Assembly (NCBI GenBank): GCA_001045525.1
Contig: LDWW01000003.1
Location: 186,001-250,000 of the forward strand
Direction of reading: 5' to 3'
Source of the DNA: Chitinispirillum alkaliphilum
GTDB lineage: Bacteria > Fibrobacterota > Chitinivibrionia > Chitinivibrionales > Chitinispirillaceae
DNA length: 64,000 nucleotides
Part shown: piece by piece, positions 43,471-52,697 of the stretch
Layout: each line of letters begins with the position of its first letter
How positions within the stretch are numbered: the first letter of the stretch is position 1
Notes under the pieces: generated by a model
Databases searched by the model: none
The model's input: only the letters and a program-made list of their open reading frames with translations
Told to the model about the DNA's origin: nothing
Program-made: the position numbers and the translations under genes

Positions 43471-45153
43471 TTATATGTTCATGAGCACATCGAGCATACG
43501 GTCTGTGACCGAGATCAGGCGGGCTGCAGCCTGATAGGTGTGCTGGAAACGGATTAAATCAGCCATCTCCTCATCAAGAGAAACTCCCGAGATTGAGTCC
43601 TGATGCGATTCGTACTGTTCAACAAGAAAATTTCTGGTTTCAAGATTTGACCCAGCCTGGTTTCGGCTCAAACCCAGACGTCCTATCATGGAGCTGTAGA
43701 ACTCTCCGAAGGTTGAGGTTGAGTTGCCGATAGTATCAGGGTTCATGGTCATTTTTGTGCGTAAACCTGCGATGGCCAAAGCTGAGGAGTTATCGCCAGG
43801 ACCTTTTGAACCACCTGATCTGTACTGAAAATCTATACTCAAATCATCCCCGTCGTAGCCGCTATGGAGCATCTGAAAGGTTCCATTGACATAGTCGATA
43901 TGATAGTCTACACCTTCCCGAAGAACTGTACCGTTTGTGTTGCGCACTACTACTGTGTCACGAACAACATTTCTCGCAATCACCGGGGGATCGACGGCAG
44001 GGTCTCTCTGGAGCTGAAAAGGCTCGGCGCCATAATTATGCGTTCCTGCCGGGAGGTTGTTTGTGACGCCAGGCTGTGATTCACCACTTGAAGCAGCAGC
44101 AATATTTTGTACATCGCTCAGAACAGAGGCTGAAAGCCTTATGTCGCTTGCTCCTGTAACCGTGGGATCAAAAAATGACACGCCGCTGTAGCCCTTGAGT
44201 GTGTAGGCGTCTTTATGGATTTCATTTACATTCTCTGTAAGTGCAACTGCCAGTTGATCAAGCATTTTCTGGTATTCGGGGATAATTTGGTCCCTGCTGT
44301 CCAGAAGACCCTTGATCTGTCCTCCCTGGGGGGAGTAGATCCGTTTTGACTCGGCAAAACGGATCCCTACATCAACTATGGTGGATCCATCCGATTCCCT
44401 TGTAGATGCTGTTGTCATCTCAAGCTTCTGAAAATTAACAGGAGAGACAAGGATATTGCCACTTGTGGTAACGGTGATTTGTCCCTGGCTGTTTTCTGTT
44501 GTGGTGATGTCCACATATTTGGAGAGCTCTTTTAAAAGAAGATCCCTTCTGTCTCTGCTGTCGTTTGCATTCTGGTTTCCAATCTCAACAGCCCCTATTT
44601 CCATGTTGAGATTATAAATCTGCTCTGATATCTGATTGACTTTATTTACCCGCTCCCGGATCTCATCATTTCTGGTATTACGCAGGTCACGAAGCTCACC
44701 TGAGAGGTTATGGAATACGTTGGTTAGAATCTCTCCGTTGGTTTTGACCATCCTTCGTGCAGAGAGATCAGAGGGGTTATTTGCCAGATTCTGCCACGAG
44801 TCGAAGAACTGATCCATAAAACTTTGGATCCCAAGTTCCCCGGGTTCTGTAAAGATATTTTCTATTCCCTGAAAGGTATGATCGATCTCTTCAAAATAGC
44901 CCACTTCTCTGTTTTGATGTCTGATTTGCTGGTCTATGAAGGTGTTGCGCATGCGCTCGATGTTAATAACGCTAACACCCATTCCCATTTGACCAAATGA
45001 TGAGTCGTAACGGTAATCTGGGGAGAGGTTGAGTCGTTTTCGGGAATAACCTTCTACATCTGCATTGGATATATTCTGTCCCGCTACATTCATGGAGAGC
45101 TGGGAGGCATGCAGTGCCCGTGTGCCGATATTGAGAGCTGATAGAAGACTCAT
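43471..45153 (-). CDS. flgK: Flagellar hook-filament junction protein FlgK (HAP1)
   Basis: A 560-residue HAP1. The N-terminal rod/hook motif ALHASQLSMNVAGQNISNADVEGYSRKRLNL and the conserved C-terminal SGVSLDEEMADLIRFQHTYQAAARLISVTDRMLDVLMNI are present. The length is normal. The central part contains a repeat-like NGTVLREGVDYHIDYVNGTF segment that also occurs in diverged form in flgL (QGVTYSEGVDYSVNYQTGEI), suggesting a shared inserted domain. Confidence 0.95.
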   Translation of the reverse strand: MSLLSALNIGTRALHASQLSMNVAGQNISNADVEGYSRKRLNLSPDYRYDSSFGQMGMGVSVINIERMRNTFIDQQIRHQNREVGYFEEIDHTFQGIENIFTEPGELGIQSFMDQFFDSWQNLANNPSDLSARRMVKTNGEILTNVFHNLSGELRDLRNTRNDEIRERVNKVNQISEQIYNLNMEIGAVEIGNQNANDSRDRRDLLLKELSKYVDITTTENSQGQITVTTSGNILVSPVNFQKLEMTTASTRESDGSTIVDVGIRFAESKRIYSPQGGQIKGLLDSRDQIIPEYQKMLDQLAVALTENVNEIHKDAYTLKGYSGVSFFDPTVTGASDIRLSASVLSDVQNIAAASSGESQPGVTNNLPAGTHNYGAEPFQLQRDPAVDPPVIARNVVRDTVVVRNTNGTVLREGVDYHIDYVNGTFQMLHSGYDGDDLSIDFQYRSGGSKGPGDNSSALAIAGLRTKMTMNPDTIGNSTSTFGEFYSSMIGRLGLSRNQAGSNLETRNFLVEQYESHQDSISGVSLDEEMADLIRFQHTYQAAARLISVTDRMLDVLMNI

Positions 45154-45161
45154 AACTTTCC

Positions 45162-45665
45162 CTATATCACCTGATTGAAGATGGTTATTTCAGAATTTGA
45201 GGTTTTTTGGTCCCCTTTATGTCTGTAACCCTTGAAGCGCTGTGAAGACTGTTTAACCGTATCAAATGTGTAGTTCAGGGCATTGAGCGACTCTTCAAGC
45301 AAAATTTTGTTTGATTCATTTACCGCAGAGAGCTTCGTTATGAGCTCTTTGAGTTGTGAGGAGGCCTCTTCGAGAGCGCCTCTTGTTTTCTCCGGTGCAT
45401 GGTGAAGAACCGAACTGAGTTTTGCAGAATGGGCAATGTTATAATCCTGGCATAACCCGGAGTAGATTTCGATTCTTCGCTCCTCCATTTTCTCTAAACG
45501 GCAGATCTGCTCATCATATACGGTGGTGAAACTGCTGAGCTCCTGCTGGTTTCCGTTGCGGATAGAGGCATTAATCGACTCTGCCGAGTTGATAAGAGAG
45601 TGGTGGATCTCTTTTTCCTGCCTGAGAATCGCAACAATATCTTCAAAGTAATCTCTGTTTTCCAT
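45162..45665 (-). CDS. flgN: FlgN-like flagellar export chaperone
   Basis: A 167-residue all-helical protein in the position of flgN, directly ahead of flgK. FlgN holds FlgK and FlgL in an export-competent state in the cytoplasm. Sequence similarity in this family is weak; helix pattern, size and place in the operon carry the assignment. The start is the ATG with CCGGAGCAG upstream, one base after the flgJ stop; a longer frame would overlap flgJ. Confidence 0.8.
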   Translation of the reverse strand: MENRDYFEDIVAILRQEKEIHHSLINSAESINASIRNGNQQELSSFTTVYDEQICRLEKMEERRIEIYSGLCQDYNIAHSAKLSSVLHHAPEKTRGALEEASSQLKELITKLSAVNESNKILLEESLNALNYTFDTVKQSSQRFKGYRHKGDQKTSNSEITIFNQVI

Positions 45666-45666
45666 A

Positions 45667-46494
45667 CTATCTGCTCCGGTTCTGTGCCAGTCTGATTGAG
45701 TCATCCCGTAAGCTTAACACCGCTTTAACGTAATGTTGTGTTTCCCTGAAAGGGGGTATACCTTTATATCTTCTTACATTCCCCGGACCCGCATTGTAAG
45801 AGGCCAGGGCAAGCTTCTCATCACCATTAAACATATTGAGCATTTGCCTCAAATATCTCACTCCACCATCCACGTTTTGCTCAGGACAAAACGAATCTCT
45901 CACTCCAAGATCCCTTGCTGTTCCATCCATCAGCTGCATAAGACCTTTTGCACCAGCTCTTGATACTGCATAGGGGTTTCCCGATGATTCCCTGGCCAGC
46001 ACAGCTCTGACAAGGTGAGGATCGACCCCATGTTCGCGGGATTTATCCTCTATAAGCTCGTTCCACTTGTTTATTCTGGAAAGAAGTGCTTTTGAGTTGG
46101 TGGAAACTTCGGCTTTCTGAATAGAGATTTCCGGATTGGTTATTCTTTCTGCTGAGTGTTCTTTAGCCCATAGTGGTACTTTGAAAGAATTAACCACCGC
46201 AGAAGATGGGGGGGGGTGGGAATCCTGCTGATTCATCATCTCCTTATAAAGCATTTCGGCAAGACCAAGGGATGCATGCTTAGAGGTCATGGATGCATAT
46301 TCCTGATCAAGCATTTCTGTATAAATTTTCTCCCCCATACTAGAGGGAACAAGCGGGTTGTCTCCTACTGTTTCCCTCATTGCACGGAACATAATAGAGG
46401 TGAACATAGCCTCAAATTCCCGTGCCACAGCCTTTATTCGCTCAGGGCTGTTTGGGGTACTGTTTTCGAACTGTGAGACAGATGAACTTAACAT
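45667..46494 (-). CDS. flgJ: FlgJ-type rod-binding protein fused to a lytic transglycosylase (SLT)
   Basis: A 275-residue protein. Residues about 15-95 form the rod-binding domain of FlgJ (VAREFEAMFTSIMFRAMRETVG, DQEYASMTSKHASLGLAEMLYKEMM). Residues about 145-270 are a family 1 SLT transglycosylase, with catalytic Glu in VRAVLARESSGNPYAVSRAGAKGLMQLMDGTARDLG and the closing LASYNAGPGNVRRYKGIPPF. Enterobacterial FlgJ instead carries a GH73 glucosaminidase. It is expected to open peptidoglycan for the rod. The start is the ATG after AGAAAGGA; a longer frame would run through the sigma-54 promoter. Confidence 0.9.
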   Translation of the reverse strand: MLSSSVSQFENSTPNSPERIKAVAREFEAMFTSIMFRAMRETVGDNPLVPSSMGEKIYTEMLDQEYASMTSKHASLGLAEMLYKEMMNQQDSHPPPSSAVVNSFKVPLWAKEHSAERITNPEISIQKAEVSTNSKALLSRINKWNELIEDKSREHGVDPHLVRAVLARESSGNPYAVSRAGAKGLMQLMDGTARDLGVRDSFCPEQNVDGGVRYLRQMLNMFNGDEKLALASYNAGPGNVRRYKGIPPFRETQHYVKAVLSLRDDSIRLAQNRSR

Positions 46495-46526
46495 AATCAA
46501 TAAATCCTTTCTCCCGTGCTCACAAT

Positions 46527-46544
46527 ATGCAATAAATATGCCAA
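46527..46544 (-). promoter_or_regulatory. Sigma-54 promoter of the flgJ-flgN-flgK-flgL operon
   Basis: On the minus strand TTGGCATATTTATTGCAT, with GG and GC ten bases apart, 33 bases before the flgJ ATG (leader about 22 bases). It is almost the same sequence and layout as the flagellin element. Confidence 0.8.
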
Positions 46545-46805
46545 GGGGTATAAGTCGCTGTATCAGTGCCGGTTGCTCCACTTGTTACATATTCAGGGGA
46601 AATTAATGCCTATCGACCGGGTAGAATAATCCACTCAATAGCCACTATGGGCACTTTTATTCATGCACTGGGGCTTGATGTAAAAATCAGTTTGTGGATA
46701 TTGCCATGAGTGGTTCTTTCTGCTATATTTATACCTGCTTCAGAATATGACCCACACTTTCTTGGGTTTAAGTGGATGAGGCAGGTATTTTTTTAAGGAG
46801 AGTGC

Positions 46806-47174
46806 ATGATAAAAGTGTTAATAGCGGATGAAGATCTTGATTCGCATGAACTACTTAGCGATATCCTTCATATCAATTTCCATGAAGTAGAGGTAGAGAG
46901 AGCACATGACTGCAACAGCTTTCTAAACAAAATCTCTCAACCCGATATCAAGTACGACCTGATTCTCTACAGCTCTGTATTTCTAAAAGATCAGCCGGAA
47001 ATGCTTCTTCAGGTTAAAAATGAAAACCCTGATGCGTTTGCCAGAATTGTTCTTTTGGTTGATGCCCATGAAAGCCTGCCTGAAAATAGGGAGTTGAAAA
47101 ATTTGCCCAGTATCTCCAAACCATTCTCGCTTGATCACTTCGGTGAAGTGATCAGAAAAGTATTTGCTTCCTGA
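46806..47174 (+). CDS. Single-domain receiver lacking the phosphoacceptor Asp
   Basis: A 122-residue protein with a response-regulator fold pattern: VLIADEDLDSHELLSDIL supplies the acidic pocket and PSISKPF the conserved Lys. The phosphoacceptor strand reads YDLILYSSVF where DLVLLDxxMP is usual, so the Asp is gone, and the switch Thr position reads VLLVDAH. It may act as an unphosphorylated adaptor. AAGGAG precedes the ATG. TatD follows 32 bases later; flgJ diverges upstream. Confidence 0.75.
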   Translation: MIKVLIADEDLDSHELLSDILHINFHEVEVERAHDCNSFLNKISQPDIKYDLILYSSVFLKDQPEMLLQVKNENPDAFARIVLLVDAHESLPENRELKNLPSISKPFSLDHFGEVIRKVFAS

Positions 47175-47206
47175 GTTAAACTTAAAATCAAAAATAGTGT
47201 GGATCG

Positions 47207-47974
47207 ATGTACCTGTTCGACGCCCATTGTCATCTTCAGGATAAAAGAGTTTCAGAATTTACCCAGATCATCATTGATAATGCCCTGAATGCGGGTGTTG
47301 AGAGGATGGTTTGCTGCGGCTGTGAGCCTGAGGACTGGGCCAGGATAAGCTATCTTGCCCGTAAGTATCCTGAAATTGTACCATCGTATGGTGTACATCC
47401 CTGGTACAGTACAGAACTTTGCTCTGACTGGGCAGAGAAGCTGGAGTGTGCGCTGAAAGAGGACTGTACTTCAGGAGTAGGGGAGATCGGGCTGGATCAC
47501 ACTCTGGACCCTTCAACTTTCCCTTTGCAGAAAAAAAACTTTTCACTTCAGCTTGAAATCGCATCCCAGCTTAACAGACCAGTTTCTATCCATTGCCGTA
47601 AAGCATGGGGAGAGCTTTTTTCCGTCTTTAAGAGTATGAAATCGCTCCCCAGGGGGCTTATTCACTCTTATTCTGGATCTCCGGAACTGGTAAAGCAGCT
47701 GGAAAAACTTGGCTTTTTTATCTCTTTTTCCGGATCTGTATGTAATCCCAATAACAGAAAAGTTCAGAAATCAATAAAAACAGTTTCAAACCAACGACTT
47801 CTAATCGAAAGCGATTCTCCTGATAATATGCCTTATGGTTTGCGATCTGACTATAATCAGCCTGCGAATCTGATGTTAATTGCTAAGAGGGCTGCTTTTA
47901 TACTAAATGTACCACTTGAGATGCTGGTACACAGTACTTACCAAAACGCACTTAATCTCTTTACAAAAAATTGA
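47207..47974 (+). CDS. tatD: TatD-family metal-dependent hydrolase
   Basis: A 255-residue TIM-barrel nuclease. Metal ligands appear in FDAHCHLQD, the GEIGLDHTLD motif, SIHCRKAWGELF, LIHSYSG and LLIESDSPDNMP. TatD proteins are Mg-dependent 3'-5' DNA/RNA exonucleases or D-aminoacyl deacylase-like. Usual length. It is probably co-transcribed with the preceding receiver-like gene. Confidence 0.92.
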   Translation: MYLFDAHCHLQDKRVSEFTQIIIDNALNAGVERMVCCGCEPEDWARISYLARKYPEIVPSYGVHPWYSTELCSDWAEKLECALKEDCTSGVGEIGLDHTLDPSTFPLQKKNFSLQLEIASQLNRPVSIHCRKAWGELFSVFKSMKSLPRGLIHSYSGSPELVKQLEKLGFFISFSGSVCNPNNRKVQKSIKTVSNQRLLIESDSPDNMPYGLRSDYNQPANLMLIAKRAAFILNVPLEMLVHSTYQNALNLFTKN

Positions 47975-47995
47975 GCGATAAAAGTACAGGGTGTA

Positions 47996-48032
47996 ACAAA
48001 AGGGGAGACCACAATTCAACTGAGTCTCCCCT
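47996..48032 (-). terminator. Intrinsic terminator after the chitinase gene
   Basis: A 9-bp stem AGGGGAGAC / GTCTCCCCT with a 14-base loop; on the minus strand TTTTG follows. It lies 25 bases beyond the chitinase stop and may also serve tatD on the other strand. Confidence 0.7.
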
Positions 48033-48056
48033 GGGGTGTTAATAAACATTTGGGGG

Positions 48057-50183
48057 TTAGTTGCAATCCGCTACAAACTCCCATCCGAAGTGCCCGTGCG
48101 GACCAGATGGATCATAGAATGAAAACGCCACGTTTATACATCTGTATATTTTTCCATTATAGGTTCTGAGATCTCCTGTGGCATATTCGTTCCAGTTCTG
48201 TGACGAACTCCATGGCTCAATATCGCTGCACTCACCATCTCCTGTTCCATTGTCACCATCATTGTTATCCTGGTCATCGCCGTCTCCGTTGTCATCGGTC
48301 TCAGTTTGTCTGAAATAGGCAATGATACCGTTGTCGCTTTCCACATTCTCAAATGTGTAGGAAGATACTGCTCCCTTGTTGGCACCGTTAACCAGAACGT
48401 AATCAATTTCATATCCGCCGTTGGGGGTGATGTTAAATGTTCTGCTCTCACCCTGTTTGATATTTATGTTTCCGGCCGGGTAAATCGATCCATTGCCCTG
48501 AGCCTGTGCTGTTATGGTGTATTCAGGAACAGTTATTTCCCCTTTGTCTCCACATGGACCGATTTCTTCCCATACACCCCATTGGCCTGTGGTACCGGGC
48601 TCATCACCCTGTGTCCACCATCTGGCTCTCCAGCGATATCCATTGTGAGCAACAGTCTGTCCGCCTGTATATACAGAGCTGCGGCTCCATACCGGGCTGT
48701 CACAATCCCCACTGTCGTCGTCATTGTCATCTTCAACCGGTATCAGTCTGAAATGAGCAGATATGGATTGGTTGCTGCGGATATTTCTGAAAGTATATGA
48801 TGTCAACTCTCCCTGATTTGAGCCATTGATTGTGACGTAATCGATTTCATAACCGCTGTTTGGAGTGATTGTAAATGCTTTGCTTTCACCTTGATTAGCA
48901 GTTACAAGACCGCTGGGAGAAATGGTCCCGCCGGTGCCTGCTGAGGCGTTGATTGTGAACTGCTGAGGTGTTTGGGTGAAATAAGCTGTGATTGTTCCGT
49001 TCGTACCTATGTTGGTAAATGTATAGTTTGAGACCGCACCCTGATCTTCTCCGTTTACTGTAACACGTTCAATCTTGTATCCGGAATCGGGGGTAATGGA
49101 AAAACTTTTTGATGAGCCCTCGCTGACAGTTACTGAACCTGAAGGTGAAATGGTCCCGCCATTCTGTGCAGAAGCACTTATAGTGTAGGTCGCAGGGACA
49201 GAAGTGCCGCTTCCTTTGATCTGTTTAAGTTTATTCCACACAGAAGCAGTGCGCCAGGCATTGTTTGGCCTGCCACTGCCATCCGCCAGTGAGGCATCCC
49301 AAATACCTATGCCTACAGTTCCGTCCTGAAGAACCCAGGCGATCTGCTCCTCAACACTATTGCCCTGCCACTCTGAACCCGCGTAGGTAGGCATACCAAG
49401 CATTAATTTTGATGGGTCGTTAATAAGTGTTTTCTGGGTTGAATAGGAAGCCCATCCGGAAGCGCCTCTGCCGATCTCTTCGTAACCCATACTGGTGATT
49501 CCATCTACATAGGGTAAAAAATCATTCCAGCCATCTGAATTTGGATAGTTCCAGATATATGAGAATGTGGCAATAGTGAGTTCTTTGTCTATCTTTCGAA
49601 GCTCAGATGAAAGGTCTCTTATGAAACTCAAAAAATTAGCATGGGCACTGTTGCTTCCACCCGGCCATTCATAATCCACCTCTACTCCATCAAGACCAAG
49701 ACGTTTAACTTCTGAAACCAGAGTGTTAACATGAGTACGTCTTTTCGCAGGATCACTCATTATCGGACCGACAATATCCCAGTTCCAGGCTCCGTCATTG
49801 TTGTATACGCAAAGCATGACTTTGACATCCTTACCCCTGGCCCAATCAGTGAACACTCTTACGGTTGCATCGTTTGGGCGTTGCCATTCGTGATCCACAT
49901 ATTTTATACCACCGGTGGATGGAACTGGGCCCCAGAACTGAAGAGCCAAATGGGTTATGCCGTCTTCCATTTTAACACCACCGAAATCGATATTAAGCAT
50001 GTCTCTGCAAGCCTGCCAGTTATATGGAGGTACCCATGTTATTATATTCACCCGGGATGATGATGATGCCTCAATATTATCCGGTTTGCCTGCTTTTTCA
50101 GTTTGGGGCTCTACCACGTCAAGAGAACATTTTATGATAATCGGGATGCAAAGCAACGTTATCAAAATCAAGAATTTCTTCAT
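48057..50183 (-). CDS. Secreted GH18 chitinase with InlB-like repeats and CBM5/12 modules
   Basis: A 708-residue exported enzyme. Order: hydrophobic signal (KKFLILITLLCIPIIIKC, with a Cys at residue 19 that could be lipidated although Lys at -1 is unusual); GH18 barrel about 45-325 with LDGVEVDYEWPGG, keeping the catalytic Glu but with Glu for the first Asp of DxDxE; two bacterial InlB-B-like repeats (about 330-480, GTISPSGSVTV...GSSKSFSITPDSGY); an acidic linker; a CBM5/12 chitin-binding module (VYTGGQTVAHNGYRWRARWWT); a third repeat; an Asp/Gly-rich linker; and a second CBM5/12-like module at the end. It cleaves beta-1,4-GlcNAc polymers outside the cell. AGGAGG precedes the ATG. It is a monocistronic gene. 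Confidence 0.93.
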   Translation of the reverse strand: MKKFLILITLLCIPIIIKCSLDVVEPQTEKAGKPDNIEASSSSRVNIITWVPPYNWQACRDMLNIDFGGVKMEDGITHLALQFWGPVPSTGGIKYVDHEWQRPNDATVRVFTDWARGKDVKVMLCVYNNDGAWNWDIVGPIMSDPAKRRTHVNTLVSEVKRLGLDGVEVDYEWPGGSNSAHANFLSFIRDLSSELRKIDKELTIATFSYIWNYPNSDGWNDFLPYVDGITSMGYEEIGRGASGWASYSTQKTLINDPSKLMLGMPTYAGSEWQGNSVEEQIAWVLQDGTVGIGIWDASLADGSGRPNNAWRTASVWNKLKQIKGSGTSVPATYTISASAQNGGTISPSGSVTVSEGSSKSFSITPDSGYKIERVTVNGEDQGAVSNYTFTNIGTNGTITAYFTQTPQQFTINASAGTGGTISPSGLVTANQGESKAFTITPNSGYEIDYVTINGSNQGELTSYTFRNIRSNQSISAHFRLIPVEDDNDDDSGDCDSPVWSRSSVYTGGQTVAHNGYRWRARWWTQGDEPGTTGQWGVWEEIGPCGDKGEITVPEYTITAQAQGNGSIYPAGNINIKQGESRTFNITPNGGYEIDYVLVNGANKGAVSSYTFENVESDNGIIAYFRQTETDDNGDGDDQDNNDGDNGTGDGECSDIEPWSSSQNWNEYATGDLRTYNGKIYRCINVAFSFYDPSGPHGHFGWEFVADCN

Positions 50184-50542
50184 AAAACCTCCTCGTTAGT
50201 TGAATAAAAAAAGGAACAGACATACACATGCTGAATCACATGTGAAGTTTAAGGGGCATGTTACGATCTGTTTCCTTGGGAACTTTATGCATTAATATAA
50301 GGGAGGAAAAACAAAACACTTGATTTTTATTTTTTTAACTGGAGGTAGATTGTCAAGATTGTTTACATTAGGGATGAGGTCGGTCAGCTGGGTTTTTACG
50401 TACTGTAAAATTGATATGGTTTATCAATAAGCAGAAGTGGTGTTTCTGGGCCTTGTTTTAAATTGTGTAAACAAATGGGGAGAGATGATGTTTGTTTGAT
50501 ATGTGCAGTTTTGTGGTGGGTTGGTTTCAATGGTAATGAACC
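50184..50542. other. Chitinase upstream region, non-coding
   Basis: The 359 bp between the chitinase and the PAS-GGDEF-EAL gene (both minus strand) must contain the chitinase promoter. I see an AT-rich stretch with TATATTAATGCAT-like sequence on the minus strand near 50290-50305 but no confident -35/-10 or sigma-54 element, and no RNA gene or repeat. Confidence 0.5.
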
Positions 50543-52357
50543 TCAGGGTGTTTTGATTCTTTTATGGCATAAAAATTTTGCGTCTGTAAGGGATCTTTGC
50601 ACCAGCTCAGCTAATTTATTTGAATCTACAGGTGGACTGAAATAGTATCCCTGAACCTTTTCGCAATAATGGTTTTGAAGATAAAAAAGCTGCTCTTCAT
50701 CTTCGACTCCTTCTGCTACAACATCCAGGTTCATAATGTGTGCCAGTGCAATTACCGCATCGACGATTGCGGAGTCGTTTGGATCACCCGGGATATCCTT
50801 TACAAAAGACCTGTCGATTTTAAGTGTGTCTATTGGGAATTTCTTAAGATAGCTAAGAGAGGAATACCCGGTACCGAAATCATCAATGGCAATTTTTACC
50901 CCCATCGATTTTAATTCATCGAGAGTTTTTATGGTTATTTCAGGATTTTGCATCCCAAGACTTTCGGTGATTTCAAGCTCAAGAGATTGTGGGTCAAGGT
51001 GAGCGTTATCCAGTGCACTATTAACCACTGATATGAGATCCTGCTGTTGGAACTGTCTGGCTGAAAGATTGACTGAAATAATGAAGTCTCTTTTAAATTG
51101 TTGCTGCAAGCGTTTTATCTGATAACAGGCTGTTCTTAACACCCATTCTCCTATGGGCAAAATAAGACCTGTTTCCTCTGCTATTGGGATAAACTGAGCA
51201 GGTGAGATCATCCCAAGCTCGGGGTGTTTCCATCGTATAAGTGCCTCCAAACCGGAAATGCCTCCGTTTAGGATGTCGATCTGAGGCTGGTAGTATACAG
51301 TAAATTCATCTTTTTTCAGTGCTTTTCTTAGATTGTGTTCAAGGGTCAGTTGTTCGAAAGCCTTTGCATTCATATTTGGCATGTAGTGCTGGTAGTTGTT
51401 CATACCGATTTGCTTGGCTCTCTCCATTGCAGCTTCACCGTTTTTTAAAAGATTTTCAGAATTGTCCCCATCGTTTGGAAAGATACTTATGCCAATACTT
51501 GTGGTTACAAAAAGTTCATGATCGGGGAGTTGGAATGGCATTGAACAGGCTGCAAGGATTTTTTTTGCTACTTTGGCAGCATCCTGCTGGCGGGCGATTT
51601 CTTCTAGGATTATTGCAAATTCATCATCACCCAATCTGAAAACCGCATCAACATCCCTCAGACAATCTTTAAGGCGCTCAGAGATGGTTTGAAGAATTAT
51701 ATCTCCGGTCTGATACCCCAGAGTATCATTTATAAATTTAAATCTGTTAAGATCCATAAGCAAAAGTGCCATTATCTGGTTGTTTCGTCTGGCATGATTT
51801 ACCATAAATGAGAGACGGTCCTGTAGGAGCATTCTGTTTGGAAGACCGGTAAGAGAATCATAATAAGCGTGGTTTCTTATCTGTATGTTTTTGTTTATGT
51901 ATTTTGTTATATCTGTGAAAATACCTATATAATGTATTGATCCGTTGTTTTCATTGGCTATGGCCACGATGATAAGCCAACCTGGATATATCTCACCGTT
52001 TTTTCTCCGGTTCCAGATTTCCCCCTGCCATTTGCCCTCTCTTTTAAGGCTTGTCCAAAGTAGCTTGTAGAATTGCTCGTCATGGCGATCTGATTTTAGA
52101 AGAGAAATTTTTTTCCCGAGTACTTCTGAACTGTGGTAGCCGGTTATGTTGGTGAAACTGGGATTAACCGAAGTAACGATAGTTTCTGAGTCGGTTATCA
52201 CAATCCCTTCAGAAGCATTTTCAAAAAATGCTGTTGCGATTGTTTCATTGAGCTTCTTCCCAGAGGAGGGTTCGGAGCAGACTGAATTGTGGAGTTTATT
52301 ACATATTTTGTCCAACTCAGCAACTAACTGTTCTCGAGTTTTATTCGCGTATCTCAT
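50543..52357 (-). CDS. PAS-GGDEF-EAL cyclic di-GMP protein
   Basis: A 604-residue soluble protein. After a short helical N-terminus comes a PAS domain (about 40-160: SEGIVITDSETIVTSVNPSFTNITGY). A GGDEF domain follows (about 170-335) whose signature is RLGDDEFAII rather than GGDEF, then an intact EAL domain (about 345-595: GLEALIRWKHPELG, the ELEITES segment, DDFGTGYSSLSYLKKFPIDTLKIDRSFV). The altered GGDEF suggests that net activity is c-di-GMP hydrolysis, perhaps GTP-modulated. No membrane segment. Possible link to the switch between motility and attachment on chitin. Confidence 0.92.
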   Translation of the reverse strand: MRYANKTREQLVAELDKICNKLHNSVCSEPSSGKKLNETIATAFFENASEGIVITDSETIVTSVNPSFTNITGYHSSEVLGKKISLLKSDRHDEQFYKLLWTSLKREGKWQGEIWNRRKNGEIYPGWLIIVAIANENNGSIHYIGIFTDITKYINKNIQIRNHAYYDSLTGLPNRMLLQDRLSFMVNHARRNNQIMALLLMDLNRFKFINDTLGYQTGDIILQTISERLKDCLRDVDAVFRLGDDEFAIILEEIARQQDAAKVAKKILAACSMPFQLPDHELFVTTSIGISIFPNDGDNSENLLKNGEAAMERAKQIGMNNYQHYMPNMNAKAFEQLTLEHNLRKALKKDEFTVYYQPQIDILNGGISGLEALIRWKHPELGMISPAQFIPIAEETGLILPIGEWVLRTACYQIKRLQQQFKRDFIISVNLSARQFQQQDLISVVNSALDNAHLDPQSLELEITESLGMQNPEITIKTLDELKSMGVKIAIDDFGTGYSSLSYLKKFPIDTLKIDRSFVKDIPGDPNDSAIVDAVIALAHIMNLDVVAEGVEDEEQLFYLQNHYCEKVQGYYFSPPVDSNKLAELVQRSLTDAKFLCHKRIKTP

Positions 52358-52697
52358 AAATGGTGTCCTACTCTCAAAACAGTATTTTAAACCTGTTTTT
52401 GATTATATCTTTTTCGATTCATATTTTCTATATCTATCAAACACAGGTTTAAAACAGACGACTTTTTTTTATTGTAGCGTATTTTCTGCGGAATGACAAT
52501 GTTTTAGAGTGGTTCTGAATGTATTTTAACACCTATGTAATTGGAGGTCATACCAGATTATTGGGTCGGCTAAGGATAGAAACTCTATTTTTCATGTAGA
52601 TTCGGGAGATCAGAAGCAAATGTCTTTGATGATTGATGAGACCAGAAAAGAAACTGCAGAAAGTGAAATCAATAATAGTCATTGTGAAGGGAAAAAT

